Of a stretch of 5,797 bases of DNA, positions 5,681 to 5,797 are shown piece by piece. This DNA comes from Sulfurovum sp. Its GTDB lineage: Bacteria > Campylobacterota > Campylobacteria > Campylobacterales > Sulfurovaceae. The first letter of the stretch is position 1. Each line of letters opens with the position of its first letter. The stretch covers positions 1-5,797 of the forward strand of contig JAPHUJ010000325.1 in assembly GCA_026193735.1 (NCBI GenBank), read 5' to 3'. The position numbers were made by a program, and so were the translations under genes. The notes under the pieces were generated by a model. It did no database searches. It saw nothing but the letters and a program-made list of their open reading frames with translations, and was not told the DNA's origin.

Positions 5681-5732
5681 GTCCAAATATACCGCAGTAA
5701 TGTAGGTAAAAATTTATTAAGGATGATTCGGA

Positions 5733-5797
5733 ATGAAAAGAACATACCAACCTCATAGTACACCAAGAAAAAGAACACACGGATTTAGAACAAGAAT
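5733..5797 (+). CDS. rpmH: 50S ribosomal protein L34 (3' end outside window)
   Basis: The first 21 codons encode MKRTYQPHSTPRKRTHGFRT and one more Arg, the highly conserved, very basic N-terminus of L34, a small protein of the large ribosomal subunit bound to 23S rRNA. AAGGA at 5719-5723, nine bases before the ATG, supports the start. The window ends inside the gene. In most bacteria rpmH is followed by rnpA and yidC, so that cluster is expected just beyond the edge, by general knowledge and not seen here. Confidence 0.97.
   Translation, partial: MKRTYQPHSTPRKRTHGFRTR

Noticed and set aside
1..5797. CRISPR arrays, tRNA or rRNA genes, insertion sequences, toxin-antitoxin pairs
   Set aside because: Looked for on both strands by eye. 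No repeat-spacer series, cloverleaf with CCA-proximal features, transposase motif or paired small genes were seen.

Overview
The window looks like a chromosomal segment of a Campylobacterota (epsilonproteobacterial) genome, probably a Sulfurovum- or Sulfurimonas-like marine chemolithotroph. The reasons are the AT-rich DNA, the short intergenic regions, a carboxynorspermidine decarboxylase (nspC) typical of that phylum's spermidine route, and an rpmH start of the epsilonproteobacterial type. The assignment is inference from gene content, not from a marker gene such as 16S rRNA.

Layout, left to right: (1) the last 30 codons of an unidentified plus-strand gene (1-93); (2) a convergent minus-strand gene for a DUF695 + RraB-like protein (237-980); (3) a 272-base intergenic region holding divergent promoters and, unexpectedly, a dead 13-codon copy of the 3' end of nspC (1064-1102, minus strand); (4) a large membrane-bound hybrid histidine kinase with a NIT-type (nitrate/nitrite-sensing-like) sensor region, HisKA, HATPase, a degenerate receiver and an intact receiver (1253-3895, plus); (5) intact nspC on the minus strand, convergent with the kinase (3942-5078); (6) a short divergent promoter region in which two extended -10 elements form a perfect 9-bp inverted repeat; (7) a small uncharacterised protein, possibly a remnant-like half GGDEF domain (5166-5645, plus); (8) the first 21 codons of rpmH (ribosomal protein L34), cut by the window edge.

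The most notable observation is that the kinase gene sits between two direct copies of the nspC 3' end. The copies match at 33 of 39 bases counting the stop codon. All six differences are transitions, and four of them are silent. This is what is expected when a DNA segment carrying a diverged homologous gene end enters at the 3' end of a gene, rebuilds it, and leaves the displaced end on the far side, as for e14-type elements at icd. No integrase or transposase is visible in the 2.88-kb interval, so recombination with DNA from a related strain is an equally good explanation. Removing the interval would restore a simple nspC followed by the DUF695/RraB-like gene on the same strand.

No tRNA, rRNA, CRISPR array or recognisable insertion sequence was seen. 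The kinase has no response-regulator partner or HPt protein in the window. Its receiver has no attached HPt, so its output partner must be encoded elsewhere.
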